Positions 7,104-17,076 of a DNA stretch of 64,000 nucleotides are shown one piece after another. Every line of letters begins with the position of its first letter. Positions within the stretch are counted from its first letter, which is position 1. This DNA comes from an uncultured Eubacteriales bacterium (lineage in GTDB: Bacteria > Bacillota > Clostridia > Oscillospirales > CAG-382): assembly GCA_934444645.1 (NCBI GenBank), contig CAKSCV010000013.1, positions 10,704 through 74,703 of the forward strand, in the 5' to 3' direction. The translations under genes were made by a program, and so were the position numbers. Below the pieces are notes generated by a model, which made no database searches, had not been told where the DNA came from, and was given only the letters and a program-made list of their open reading frames with translations.

Positions 7104-10070
7104 TTATTTGGTTGTAATGGTAAGCTTAGGTGCTTTGTACTTAAACTTGAAGCCGAACACGTCGCTCATAAGCTCCAGCGGCAGCATGGGAAGTCCGTCC
7201 TTGCACTCGACCGGAATCGGCAGCAGTCTTTGTTCGCCATTGACAATCACGCGGCGCGAACCGAGCGTAAAGACAAGGCTTGCGTTTTTCGAGAAGAACG
7301 AAAGCTTGTTTTCCGACGCGATGTATTCATAGTAAAGGCCGAGACGGTAGACAAGCACATGATACGGGTTGAACGGGAACAGCGTATAGCCATCGCGTTC
7401 TTCACAGCCGAAGTTGATGGGCTGCGGTTCGCCGTCAAGCAGGAACTCCGGCTTTTTGGAATCCTTCATCAAATCGATGCCCAAAATCTCAAACGAAACG
7501 TTCGTGGTGTTGGCCGGGTCGATGCGCAGGGCGGTAATGGGTTCATCGAGATGCGGCTGACCGCGCAGCGTGCAGATGGCACTATCCGTTTCCGGCGTCA
7601 GCATTACGCCGAACGACTGATTTTGTACAAAGGTCGAGCCGGATTCGGTCACATAGAACACCTCCACGGTGGTCGCTGTCGACACATGCGCCCGAATGCG
7701 CACGTGCGTTACGCCCTTCATCGAGATCGAGAGCGGCTTTGCGGAGGTGAAGTTGGAATCGGAAATGTGCGTCACACCGGTGATTGTGCCGTTCGGCGTA
7801 TAAGCCGCGTCACAGCCGTTTACCGTCCAGTTGGCATCAAAAGCACCTTTTCCGAAAGACAGAGTTTTGAGCACCGTGTCCGGCACGGGCTTTGGAAGCC
7901 GGGACTGCACACGGATCATTTTGCGTTCCTGCGGATATAAATAGGAAAGGCGCGAGAGCTGATTCGGTGTGGGAACATCGTCCTCATGCGGCTTTTCCTT
8001 GGTATACACGTCGCGCACGGCATTTAAGTAACCGAAGCCGTTTAAGCCCTTGCACGGCATGATATAGGTGCCTTCGCCGTATTCGTTCCAGTTGCTCATC
8101 ATGATGAACCGATGCGTCCAATTCGGCTTTTTCGGGTCTTTCGCGAACGACGGCAGCATTTCGTCACGGAACACGGTATGCAGCTTTTTGAAATCCTCGG
8201 CGGTCATGTTGGGGCTGCGCGTTTCCGCCCAAGCCACGTTATTAAAGCCGGTGGAAGCGGTCGGCACGACATGAACAAACTTCTGCTCCTGTTGGCTGCG
8301 GATCATGCTTGCCGTGAAATCCGCATCACAGCCGTCCTTGCCCCAGTTATAGGCATACGCCGCGTCAAAGCCGCAGTCGCGCACATCCGCGCCCGGACCG
8401 CCGCAGCTCATGATGATAAGGTCGTCATAGCCAAGCTTTTTGACCTCGCCGCGCAGATAGTCGAATTCGGCCTTCACGCCCTCCGGACCGCCGAAATCCT
8501 GCATGAGCTGCCATGTGCCGAACACCGCCATGACGGCTTTGTTATCGATGGTCATATACCGCTTGTCGCTGAAGAACTGTTCGATCCAATACGGCACGAA
8601 ATAGCGGCGGAACGCTTCACTGCCGGCGGGATGTGCGGCGTTGGCAGCCTCCCAAAGAAGGGCAAAGCGGCTCATATCGCTGTACCTGCAGTTGAAATAG
8701 CCGTCGTGAATGGCTTCGGAAAGGCCGGTGACCTTGATGGGCGCGTTGCTTTGGCTGGAATACCAGCAGTATAACTGGAAATCAACGCCGTTTTCGAGCA
8801 TAAATTTGATTTCCCAGTCGGCAACCTCCGGCAGGCCCTCGTCGTAATAGCCGAGCACCGGTCTGATTTCGGGATACGGCGTGATGCAGTCCCAGCCGAT
8901 ATGCGAACCGGTATGCCACAGCGAACACATATTCATGCCGATGACGTAATCGTCTTTGCCTTTGGGCAGCTTCGGCTTCGGGCAATAGTCGGGATAATCG
9001 ATGAGCGGGAACAGCTTGATGCGGTCAACAAGCAGCGTGACATTCTCGCCGCAGATTTCGAAGCATACGGTGTCGATAGCCGAAGCACCGACCGGAATTT
9101 TGAAGGTTTCAATGTTTTTGCCGTTAATTTTGATGAGAATCTGTTTTTTGACCGTATCGATCTCAAAACGCAGACGATACCACATTTCGTCGAGTGCGTA
9201 GCGGATGGTCTTTTTGTCAGCGCAGAAATTGCCGTCGGCCGTATAGAAATCAAGCGCGGTCTTCTTGCCGGCAAGAAGCTTAATGTGTGCGCCGGCCTTG
9301 AATTTCGGCATGAAGAAAAAGCTTTCCAACGCATATTTGCCGCAAAGTGCTTCAAAGGTTTTGGCAAAGCTGCCTTCGCTGTTGTTCGCGGATGTAAGCG
9401 AAAGGTTTCCGTCCTCGACGGCGATTTCCGCGTCTTCGGCGCATTCTTTTATCCATTCATGCGGAGTGGTATGCGGTGCGTATAACGAAAACGTCTCGTT
9501 CAAGATATAATTTGCATGAATGCGCGTTTCGCCCATGGCGACATCGATGACCGAACCGGCAAAGGTGCCGATGCGGTAAAACTTGATGTATTTTGCCGTG
9601 AGCGGAAGCTCTGCACCGAACAGATCGTCCACATAATAGCGCACTTTTTTTGTCTCAAAATTCAGAATGATCTTGAAAACGTGTGTGCCCGTTTGATGTT
9701 CTTCTTCGAATAACAGCGTCTCCTTTTGATTTTTGCCGAGCGCGTAATAGCCGCCGTTTTTGGTATAAAGCACAGCCGCGTCGTTTCCGTCGAGGTCAAA
9801 CAGGCGGACAAACAACCCGTCAAAGCCGCTTTTGATCGTCACGCTTGCGTTCACGGTGACCACGCCGTGCGCAGTCTTGCGCAGCTCGCGCGTCATGCCG
9901 GTGGGTGCTTCGCCGTTTACGTTGCTGATCGAATAGGGCGCATAGTTGCGTTCGAGCTTTTTGGCGCCGCGGCCGTCGTACCACCAGGCCGAGCCGGGAG
10001 CCGGATACCAGTTTCTGCCGTAATCGCCGTCGTCGGCGAGATAATAGGCTTCCAAGAGCTTCTTTTCCAT
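7104..10070 (-). CDS. GH99-like (WbsX-type) multidomain protein with C-terminal copper-amine-oxidase-N-like domain
   Basis: This 988-residue protein has no signal peptide or membrane segment. Residues ~1-200 and ~200-365 look like two concanavalin-like sandwich domains (for example LRFEIDTVKKQILIKINGKN). Residues ~370-700 match the glycoside hydrolase 99-like/WbsX fold, with YVIGMNMCSLWHTG at its start, QLYCWYSS in the middle and the signature MSNWNEYGEG near residue 662. Residues ~740-870 look like a carbohydrate-binding sandwich. Residues ~875-988 resemble the copper amine oxidase N-terminal domain usually found on secreted wall proteins. Related domains act on mannose-rich glycans or in polysaccharide synthesis; the substrate here is unknown. 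It has its own promoter and terminator. Confidence 0.75.
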   Translation of the reverse strand: MEKKLLEAYYLADDGDYGRNWYPAPGSAWWYDGRGAKKLERNYAPYSISNVNGEAPTGMTRELRKTAHGVVTVNASVTIKSGFDGLFVRLFDLDGNDAAVLYTKNGGYYALGKNQKETLLFEEEHQTGTHVFKIILNFETKKVRYYVDDLFGAELPLTAKYIKFYRIGTFAGSVIDVAMGETRIHANYILNETFSLYAPHTTPHEWIKECAEDAEIAVEDGNLSLTSANNSEGSFAKTFEALCGKYALESFFFMPKFKAGAHIKLLAGKKTALDFYTADGNFCADKKTIRYALDEMWYRLRFEIDTVKKQILIKINGKNIETFKIPVGASAIDTVCFEICGENVTLLVDRIKLFPLIDYPDYCPKPKLPKGKDDYVIGMNMCSLWHTGSHIGWDCITPYPEIRPVLGYYDEGLPEVADWEIKFMLENGVDFQLYCWYSSQSNAPIKVTGLSEAIHDGYFNCRYSDMSRFALLWEAANAAHPAGSEAFRRYFVPYWIEQFFSDKRYMTIDNKAVMAVFGTWQLMQDFGGPEGVKAEFDYLRGEVKKLGYDDLIIMSCGGPGADVRDCGFDAAYAYNWGKDGCDADFTASMIRSQQEQKFVHVVPTASTGFNNVAWAETRSPNMTAEDFKKLHTVFRDEMLPSFAKDPKKPNWTHRFIMMSNWNEYGEGTYIMPCKGLNGFGYLNAVRDVYTKEKPHEDDVPTPNQLSRLSYLYPQERKMIRVQSRLPKPVPDTVLKTLSFGKGAFDANWTVNGCDAAYTPNGTITGVTHISDSNFTSAKPLSISMKGVTHVRIRAHVSTATTVEVFYVTESGSTFVQNQSFGVMLTPETDSAICTLRGQPHLDEPITALRIDPANTTNVSFEILGIDLMKDSKKPEFLLDGEPQPINFGCEERDGYTLFPFNPYHVLVYRLGLYYEYIASENKLSFFSKNASLVFTLGSRRVIVNGEQRLLPIPVECKDGLPMLPLELMSDVFGFKFKYKAPKLTITTK

Positions 10071-10143
10071 AAAGCTTCATCCTTGTCTGAAAGTATTTTT
10101 CTGTTTTTTTACGCTTAAAAAACACCTTTTTTAAGCCATTGCC

Positions 10144-10172
10144 ATTGTAGCATAGGCGACACGGTTTGACAA
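10144..10172 (-). promoter_or_regulatory. promoter of the GH99-like gene
   Basis: On the minus strand, TTGTCA (plus 10167-10172) and TACAAT (plus 10144-10149) have a 17-base spacer, leaving a leader of about 70 bases. Confidence 0.75.
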
Positions 10173-10190
10173 CGTGTTTTCGGTCTTTCT

Positions 10191-10223
10191 GTCAGATTGC
10201 ACAAACGATTTGTGCAATCTGAC
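10191..10223. repeat. perfect 15-bp palindrome between divergent promoters
   Basis: GTCAGATTGCACAAA and TTTGTGCAATCTGAC are exact inverted copies separated by only CGA. The site lies between the minus-strand promoter at 10144-10172 and the plus-strand promoter at 10246-10274. It lacks a T tract, so a regulator site or a structured leader end is more likely than a terminator. Confidence 0.7.
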
Positions 10224-10245
10224 GGCAACAAAAAGCAGCTTCTGC

Positions 10246-10274
10246 TTGAAAAATACGACATTGTGTGGTACAAT
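10246..10274 (+). promoter_or_regulatory. promoter of ogt and the HD-domain gene
   Basis: TTGAAA at 10246-10251 and TACAAT at 10269-10274 with a 17-base spacer, 27 bases before ogt. Confidence 0.8.
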
Positions 10275-10301
10275 AGAAAAAAGCTCGAATAGAGGGGAAA
10301 A

Positions 10302-10844
10302 ATGAATTACATATATACCTACAAAACCCCGGTCGGTTTTGACGATATGCTTTTGGGCAGCGACGGCGCGTTTTTAACGGCACTGTGCTTTGAGCACTCG
10401 CGCGATGTGCGCAAAATCGAACACGGTGAGCCAAAGGACTTAGCCATCTTCGAGCAAACCGTTCGCTGGCTTGACATCTACTTTTCCGGAAAACAGCCGG
10501 ATTTCACACCTGCCTATAAAATCGACGCCACGCCGTTCCGTCAAGCCGTCATCGAGCGGATGCTTCGCATTCCTTACGGACAAACCGTTACCTATGGGTC
10601 AATCGCTGCCGAGCTTGCCGCCGAACGGGGTCTTGCGCGTATGTCGGCGCAGGCGGTGGGCGGCGCGGTCGGCTTTAATCCGATCTGCCTCATCGTTCCG
10701 TGTCACCGTGTGGTCGGCGCAAGCGGAAGCCTTACCGGCTACGGCGGCGGTATACGCAACAAAATTGCTTTATTAAAGCTTGAAGGCTGTGACATGACCG
10801 CCTTTACCGTCCCGAAAAAAGGGACGGCACTCTGTTTTGAATAA
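10302..10844 (+). CDS. ogt: methylated-DNA--protein-cysteine S-methyltransferase
   Basis: This suicide repair protein removes alkyl groups from O6-alkylguanine or O4-alkylthymine by transferring them to its own cysteine. The acceptor is Cys134 in the diagnostic IVPCHRVVG motif. Other family features are the RIPYGQTVTYGSIA helix-turn-helix, ARMSAQAVGGAVGFNP, and SLTGYGGGIRNKIALLKLEG near the C terminus. Length (180) is typical for an Ogt-type enzyme without an Ada domain. The gene forms an operon with the HD-domain gene 12 bases downstream. Confidence 0.95.
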   Translation: MNYIYTYKTPVGFDDMLLGSDGAFLTALCFEHSRDVRKIEHGEPKDLAIFEQTVRWLDIYFSGKQPDFTPAYKIDATPFRQAVIERMLRIPYGQTVTYGSIAAELAAERGLARMSAQAVGGAVGFNPICLIVPCHRVVGASGSLTGYGGGIRNKIALLKLEGCDMTAFTVPKKGTALCFE

Positions 10845-10856
10845 GGAGAAAAAACC

Positions 10857-11345
10857 ATGACCATTTCGGAAATCATGCAGAAAATGATTGCCTTTTCAAA
10901 CGGCAACCGACACGACATCCGCCATTTGTTAAAGGTATGGGGCTTCGCCAAAACCATCGGGGAGGCGGAACAGCTCGACGCAGACACGCTGTTTCTTTTG
11001 GAAACGGCAGCCATCACGCACGACATTGCCTGTCCGCTCTGCCGCGAAAAATACGGAAACACGAACGGCAAGTACCAGGAAACCGAAGGTGCTGTCTTGG
11101 TACGTGACTTTTTGGCGGATACCGGTCTTGATGAAAAGCAGATCGACCGTGTCTCCTACCTTGTCGGGCATCACCACACGCTGTCGGATGTTTCCGGCGC
11201 GGATTATCAGATTCTCATTGAAGCGGACTATCTCGTCAATGCCGACGAAAGCAGCTATTCGGCGGAAAATATCCGGAATTTCCGCGATACGTTTTTTAAG
11301 ACGGAAACCGGCACACGGCTGTTAAACGACATTTTTCGGGTATAA
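10857..11345 (+). CDS. HD-domain phosphohydrolase, small
   Basis: This 162-residue protein has the metal-binding HD pattern: early His around HDIRHLLKVWGFAK, the His55-Asp56 doublet in ITHDIACP, a further His cluster in VGHHHTLSD and a late Asp in EADYLVNAD. HD proteins of this size act on nucleotides or other phosphoesters; the exact substrate is unknown. It follows ogt by 12 bases with an AAGGAG ribosome site and ends in a strong terminator. Its pairing with a DNA-repair gene could suggest nucleotide clean-up, but that is inference. Confidence 0.85.
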   Translation: MTISEIMQKMIAFSNGNRHDIRHLLKVWGFAKTIGEAEQLDADTLFLLETAAITHDIACPLCREKYGNTNGKYQETEGAVLVRDFLADTGLDEKQIDRVSYLVGHHHTLSDVSGADYQILIEADYLVNADESSYSAENIRNFRDTFFKTETGTRLLNDIFRV

Positions 11346-11352
11346 GCAAGGC

Positions 11353-11387
11353 AAAACGCAGGATCCAAAGCGAATCCTGCGTTTTTT
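11353..11387 (+). terminator. bidirectional terminator between HD and PAP2 genes
   Basis: AAAACGCAGGAT and ATCCTGCGTTTTTT flank a 9-base loop. It starts 8 bases after the HD-gene stop and touches the stop codon of the convergent PAP2 gene. Confidence 0.9.
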
Positions 11388-11950
11388 CATACAGCTTCTT
11401 TCTGCGGCATAATTTTATCAAGCAGTCTGCTGCCGAATTTCCAAACGAGTATGCCGATGACAAGGCCAAGCACCGTTGACGCCAGCACATCGGTGGAAAA
11501 ATGAACGAACAAATACAGCCGTGACGCGGCAATCAACACCGCAAGCGGAATCACCGCATAGCCGAACCGCCGGTCAGCCGCCGTAAGCACCGTGGCGGCA
11601 ATCACGGAGGCAAGCGTATGCCCGGACGGGAACGAATAATCCCGCGGCACCGAAATGAGCATCTGCACGGTCGGATCTAACCAACAGGGACGTGCGCGCA
11701 TAAACAAATGTTTTAGTGCCACGTTTCCGACAAGCACACCGGTCAAAAGTCCCGCAAGCACCAAAATCCCGACACGGCGGTATTTCGGCATAAAAAGCAA
11801 TATCACCGCAAATGCCAGCCAAATCCAGCCGACCTCGCCGAGAAACGTGATTTTCGGCATCAAAAAGTCCAAAAAGCCGCACCGCCATGAGTGCTGTATC
11901 CAATATAAAATTGAAAAATCAAGCCGCATAAGCCAAGCCATCGTATCCAA
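11387..11950 (-). CDS. PAP2-family membrane phosphatase (undecaprenyl-diphosphatase-like)
   Basis: This is a 187-residue integral membrane protein with about five or six transmembrane helices. The three PAP2 phosphatase motifs are complete: KHLFMRARP, PSGHT, and SRLYLFVHFSTDV, which supplies the catalytic histidines outside the membrane. Homologues dephosphorylate undecaprenyl pyrophosphate, phosphatidic acid or PGP, recycling lipid carriers for wall synthesis. The specific lipid cannot be told from the sequence. It lies 17 bases downstream of the TsaC gene and could share its transcript. Confidence 0.9.
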   Translation of the reverse strand: MDTMAWLMRLDFSILYWIQHSWRCGFLDFLMPKITFLGEVGWIWLAFAVILLFMPKYRRVGILVLAGLLTGVLVGNVALKHLFMRARPCWLDPTVQMLISVPRDYSFPSGHTLASVIAATVLTAADRRFGYAVIPLAVLIAASRLYLFVHFSTDVLASTVLGLVIGILVWKFGSRLLDKIMPQKEAV

Positions 11951-11967
11951 ACATCCTCCGGAACGGT

Positions 11968-13032
11968 CTAAAACCGTTTTACATGAAATCCGGCCGCACG
12001 CAACAGCCGGTTATATACCGCAAGCGAGATGCCGGCGGTATCTTTGGGCAGAAAGGCATACACCTTGTCCACATCAAGCGCATCGGTATCACGCAACATC
12101 GTGAAAATACGTGCGGCATAAGCTGCCGTATCGGCATCGTTTCCGGCGTGAAGCACGGTCTTTGCCTTGATCTGCGGTGCGTCCGCGTCGTAGCACAGCA
12201 CGGCGCATTTTTCTTTCTCGGCGCACGCATTGACATAGGCAATGCCCTTGGCACGATCACCGGAAATAAGCTCCACCGGACGTGCCGGTGCATAATGCTT
12301 ATACATCATGCCGGGCGAAAGCACGGCTTCGCCGGGTTTTAAGCTTTCGAGCACCGCGTGCGACATATGCACCTCTCCCAAAAGCTCGTTTAATTTTTCA
12401 AACGTCACGCCGCCCGGCCTTAACAGCGTCGGAATCTCCTCGCACAGCGTGACGATAGTCGATTCCACGCCATAGCTGCAATCGCCGCCGTCAAGCACCA
12501 TATCCGCCCGGCCGTCCATATCCTCGAGTACATGCCTTGCACAGGTAGGACTGGGCTTGCCGGAAAGGTTCGCGGAGGGCGCGGCAATCGGTACGCCCGA
12601 AAGGCGGATGAGCTCACGCGCAATTTTTGAGGTCGGCACACGCACCGCCACATTCGGCAGTCCTGCTGTGATGGTGTGCGGCACGATGGGTTTTGCCGGG
12701 AGAATCACTGTCAAAGGTGCCGGCATGAGGGCGGTTAGTTTGTCGAGAAGCGGCTTTGTCTTCGCGGGGACATCGCAATAGAGCGGAATTTCCGCCGCGT
12801 CGGACAAGTGCAGGATGAGCGGATTGTTCTGCGGACGGCCTTTGGCGGCATAGATGGCGCGCGCGGCGTTTTCGTCAAGTCCGTTGGCGCCGAGTCCGTA
12901 TACCGTTTCGGTCGGAAATACGACAAGACCGCCGCGGCGGATAAGATCAGCCGCCGTTTGAAGAGCCGCACGGTCGTCGGGTGTATCGGCGTCAGGCGAA
13001 ACCGGCCGCACAAGCGTTTTTGAGAGTAACAT
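11968..13032 (-). CDS. tsaC: L-threonylcarbamoyladenylate synthase, Sua5 type
   Basis: The enzyme makes threonylcarbamoyl-AMP from threonine, bicarbonate and ATP, the first step of t6A37 tRNA modification. The YrdC domain occupies about residues 25-205, with VVFPTETVYGLG and KGRPQNNPLILH binding ATP and threonine. At 354 residues it is the longer Sua5 form with the C-terminal Rossmann-like Sua5 domain (~240-350), joined by the linker SPGMMYKHYAPARP. Downstream of prfA on the same strand, 26 bases away, as in many Firmicutes, although prmC, often between them, is absent. Confidence 0.95.
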   Translation of the reverse strand: MLLSKTLVRPVSPDADTPDDRAALQTAADLIRRGGLVVFPTETVYGLGANGLDENAARAIYAAKGRPQNNPLILHLSDAAEIPLYCDVPAKTKPLLDKLTALMPAPLTVILPAKPIVPHTITAGLPNVAVRVPTSKIARELIRLSGVPIAAPSANLSGKPSPTCARHVLEDMDGRADMVLDGGDCSYGVESTIVTLCEEIPTLLRPGGVTFEKLNELLGEVHMSHAVLESLKPGEAVLSPGMMYKHYAPARPVELISGDRAKGIAYVNACAEKEKCAVLCYDADAPQIKAKTVLHAGNDADTAAYAARIFTMLRDTDALDVDKVYAFLPKDTAGISLAVYNRLLRAAGFHVKRF

Positions 13033-13058
13033 AGAAAAAGCCTCTGTTATGCGTGAAA

Positions 13059-14138
<1,080 letters not shown>

Positions 14139-14360
14139 TTAGGTTTCCTCTTTCTTATTCAGGTCTTTGGGAAGGATCGTTTTGATGCTTTTTTCAAGCT
14201 TGACACGGGCAAGGAGCATTTCTCTGCCGCAGGAAAGACATTTTACCTTCACATCGCTGCCGACATACAGCACAAGGAATTCGGCAGCACTTTTGGAGCA
14301 GGCGTGCGGCTTTTTCATGTGCAGGGTATCGCCTGCATGAAACACTTTGATTTGCGGCAT
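14139..14360 (-). CDS. DUF951 family small protein
   Basis: This 73-residue protein has the family pattern of DUF951: GDTLHMKKPHACSK near the start, a CLSCG zinc-ribbon-like pair, and LEKSIKTI near the end. Two further His/Cys residues (PHAC) could complete a metal site. The family is widespread in Firmicutes and often lies in translation-related operons; its function is unknown to me. Its stop codon abuts the start of prfA, so the two are almost certainly coexpressed. Confidence 0.9.
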   Translation of the reverse strand: MPQIKVFHAGDTLHMKKPHACSKSAAEFLVLYVGSDVKVKCLSCGREMLLARVKLEKSIKTILPKDLNKKEET

Positions 14361-14384
14361 GAAAACAACCTCCGTGATCTAGAT

Positions 14385-15830
14385 CTATTCTTCGGCATTC
14401 GGGTCAAATGCACGGGAAGACGCTGCCTTGAACGACACAAACGCCAGCACGGCAAAGAACGCAAACGCAAGCGAAGCGGCGGTGACTGCCGGCGCAAGGC
14501 TGTCTAAAGTTTCAAACAGTGCAACCGTATCGCTTTGTGCGACGGCCTCGGACAAACGTGCCGCGCTCATATGCGAACGCGCCGCCAGATGCTTGGCGAC
14601 CTCATCGTTACACGCCAAATGCGCACGTGCCGCCTCCAATATCCAAGATAGTGATTTGAACAACACCGCAAGCCCATACAGCACGGTGCAGGAAAGAAAT
14701 TTGGTGTCATAGGTACCGATTTTTTCGGAAGCACAAAAGCCCTTTGCCCGTTTTGTCCAAGCCGCAAGCAGATACACCGTGAAGGCCGTATAAAGAATCC
14801 CGGCGGCACACGCCCAAAGCGGTGCGGCGGCACTTTCGAAAAAGCGGGCAAGCGGGGACATTTGGCGGTTGCCAAAGCCGGCCGCACTTAACACGGTAAA
14901 GGCTTTCGGACGGAAAACAGAGCCGATCACCGTTCCGCAAAGCCCTGCCGCCGCATACAAAAGAAGCGGCAAAACCGGCATTTTCCCGCCGTCAAAGCGC
15001 GTCAGCACGAAAAAGGCTGCCGCCACGCAGAAAACGCCGAAAATATCCGGCAGATAATCGAGTCCGTCCAAGGTGAAATCAGCCGCGAACACCGCCGCCG
15101 CTGCCAAAAGCACGAGCGACGTACCGAACGCGCCGGAGGCGTACCGTGCGCGGTCGTTTTGGCGTGCGTCACGATACAGATCCGTCAAATAATCCGTTAA
15201 CGCCGTATCTTTTTTCACACGGGCAAAAAACGCACGGGTGCGTATCAGGTACAGAATTCCCAAAAGCAGCGTGACCGTCATGCAGAATAACAGCACATAC
15301 GGCTTCAACCGGATGATCGGCATCCGGTATGCGGCGTTTGCCGAAAGGTCAAGGTCATCGTTTTGCTGCAACAGCTCCAATATTTCCGGCAAAAAGGCAA
15401 AAACCGACCGGCAAACGGCGAAAATATACGAAAGTGCACGGACATTTTTGACATAGGCAGCCGTTTCTCCGTTTCCGGAACGCATGGCGGAATATTCAAA
15501 GCCATCGTACAATCGTGCGAAAAAGCGCAAGAGGATGATGGTTTCCAGCACGCCCGAGAGGAAGGTATACGGCAGAGCATTTGCCGGATAGCGAAGCAGT
15601 GAAACGGCAAAGACGCTTTTGGCGGCATACAGCCAGATCATGACAAAGCTGACGCTTCGCGCGTCGTCAAAATAGGCGCCGGCTTCGGAGGCATTTTTCA
15701 GCCCAAAATAGATGAGCAGTGCGCCGACGACGTCCGGCAGAAGGTCGAAAAGGGCGACATTCGGATTGAAAAAAAAGACAAGTCCGGCAAAAACCATGCC
15801 GAAGCGGACGGAATTCTTTTGCTTTGACAT
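14385..15830 (-). CDS. uncharacterised polytopic membrane protein, 481 residues
   Basis: No family is recognised. The protein is mostly hydrophobic, with about ten to twelve predicted transmembrane helices, starting with FGMVFAGLVFFFNPNVALFD; a short segment around TDLYRDARQNDRARY is polar and probably cytoplasmic. Start 15830 is chosen because AGAGG lies 7 bases upstream; an open frame extends further upstream but lacks a ribosome site. It follows the 260-residue protein gene by 28 bases and precedes DUF951/prfA by 24, so it is part of a long minus-strand transcript. The architecture hints at a transport or envelope role only in a general way. Confidence 0.75.
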   Translation of the reverse strand: MSKQKNSVRFGMVFAGLVFFFNPNVALFDLLPDVVGALLIYFGLKNASEAGAYFDDARSVSFVMIWLYAAKSVFAVSLLRYPANALPYTFLSGVLETIILLRFFARLYDGFEYSAMRSGNGETAAYVKNVRALSYIFAVCRSVFAFLPEILELLQQNDDLDLSANAAYRMPIIRLKPYVLLFCMTVTLLLGILYLIRTRAFFARVKKDTALTDYLTDLYRDARQNDRARYASGAFGTSLVLLAAAAVFAADFTLDGLDYLPDIFGVFCVAAAFFVLTRFDGGKMPVLPLLLYAAAGLCGTVIGSVFRPKAFTVLSAAGFGNRQMSPLARFFESAAAPLWACAAGILYTAFTVYLLAAWTKRAKGFCASEKIGTYDTKFLSCTVLYGLAVLFKSLSWILEAARAHLACNDEVAKHLAARSHMSAARLSEAVAQSDTVALFETLDSLAPAVTAASLAFAFFAVLAFVSFKAASSRAFDPNAEE

Positions 15831-15858
15831 ATAAACCTCTCTTTCCCTCTCCTTTGCG

Positions 15859-16641
15859 TTACGAAGCGGCAATATCCGTATATTTATACTGCGCCTTGAT
15901 GACGGTTTTTTCGTCCGCCGTGCCAACGCCGGTGCTGACCAACTCGAAAACGAGCGGATTTTCGCCGTCCTCCGGCAAATCATAGCGCAGTTCGCCGTCG
16001 TTTTTCAAAATCTTATAGCGCACCTCATACACGCCGAACACCGCCGGAACACCGTTATAGGTATAGCTTGTGTCGGTCGGACTTGTGCGTCCAAGCTCGG
16101 TGACGGTGATATCGTACACGCGCTGCATGGGAAACACGCGGTCAGCCGGATGCGTTTCAAAGCCGGTCGGGCTTTCCACGTATTCATCGGCGAAAAACGT
16201 GTGATAGGTATCGGTATCGCCATGTGAGAGCGCATCGAAATAGCGGACGAAAAAGCGCTGCCCTTCGGTCAGCTCTTCGGTTTTGTACTCGTCAAGCACC
16301 AAGGAAGAATTGCCGCTTTGGTGCGGAATGACATACCGGATGGTGCGGTTTTTCGCAAGGTAATCCTTGTCCGTGAAAATATCGGTGTCGTAGTCCGGCT
16401 CATAGAAGTTGATATAATTTTTCCCGGCGAGCGCAGGCGTTTTGGGTGCCGGTTCGGTCTTATCCTTCCGCAACGCGTGCTGGATCCCGGCAAGCGCTCC
16501 GCACAGTATGCCTAAAACGACGAATGCCGTACAAACGGCAAGAACGCCTTTTTTCAAGGCGTTTTTACGTTTTTTTGCTGCCGTCGGTTTGGGCTTTGCG
16601 GTGCGGCTCGAGGTGTGTGTTTTTTTATATTCGTTTTTCAT
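15859..16641 (-). CDS. uncharacterised single-pass envelope protein
   Basis: The 260-residue protein has a short, very basic cytoplasmic N-terminus rich in Lys, Thr and Ala. One transmembrane helix follows at about residues 32-55 (GVLAVCTAFVVLGILCGAL), then an extracytoplasmic domain of about 200 residues with mixed alpha/beta character. A stretch around FVRYFDALSHGDTDTYHTFFADEY resembles NTF2-like folds in pattern, but this is only a visual impression. No catalytic motif is recognised. It lies between the thioesterase gene and the polytopic membrane protein in the same operon. Confidence 0.7.
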   Translation of the reverse strand: MKNEYKKTHTSSRTAKPKPTAAKKRKNALKKGVLAVCTAFVVLGILCGALAGIQHALRKDKTEPAPKTPALAGKNYINFYEPDYDTDIFTDKDYLAKNRTIRYVIPHQSGNSSLVLDEYKTEELTEGQRFFVRYFDALSHGDTDTYHTFFADEYVESPTGFETHPADRVFPMQRVYDITVTELGRTSPTDTSYTYNGVPAVFGVYEVRYKILKNDGELRYDLPEDGENPLVFELVSTGVGTADEKTVIKAQYKYTDIAAS

Positions 16642-16649
16642 AAGCCTTT

Positions 16650-17039
16650 TTATGCATTGAAGCGTGCGGCAGCCTTTTCAAGCATCCGGTCGCCGTTTAC
16701 GATCATGCGTTCATGCTCCGCCGTGCCGATGACACCGGCTTTATCATAGGCGGTGATCTTGAACACCAAGCGTCTGCCGTCGATTTCGACAAGCTCGCTC
16801 TCCGCGCCGACCGTCATGCCGAGTGCGGTGGGAGCGGTATGCTTTAAGTTCATGGACACGCCGACGGTGGTTTGTCCCGGTTCGAGCTGTCCTTCGAGGC
16901 TTGCGACGCACGCCGCCTCCATCAGGGCGCACAAAGCAGGCGTAGCGAAGATTTCCAAGCTGCCGCTGCCCATTTCCTTGGCACTTTTGCTTAAGCTCAC
17001 AATGGCCTGTTCCCGGCCGATAAGACCTGTTTTCAACAT
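16650..17039 (-). CDS. hot-dog thioesterase, fluoroacetyl-CoA-thioesterase (FlK)-like
   Basis: This 129-residue hot-dog protein has the catalytic pattern of the FlK family: Thr33 in ATPALCALMEAA, Glu41 in the same helix and His67 in NLKHTAPT. Their spacing is the same as Thr42/Glu50/His76 of FlK. Most Firmicutes homologues are not fluoroacetyl-CoA specific and probably hydrolyse some other short acyl-CoA. Start 17039 is chosen over the longer frame because AGAGGAACAAAA precedes it. It lies 37 bases downstream of the aminotransferase gene and may remove an acyl-CoA from amino acid breakdown. Confidence 0.85.
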   Translation of the reverse strand: MLKTGLIGREQAIVSLSKSAKEMGSGSLEIFATPALCALMEAACVASLEGQLEPGQTTVGVSMNLKHTAPTALGMTVGAESELVEIDGRRLVFKITAYDKAGVIGTAEHERMIVNGDRMLEKAAARFNA

Positions 17040-17076
17040 TTTTGTTCCTCTTTTCGTTTGCAAAGCGTTTGATTCG

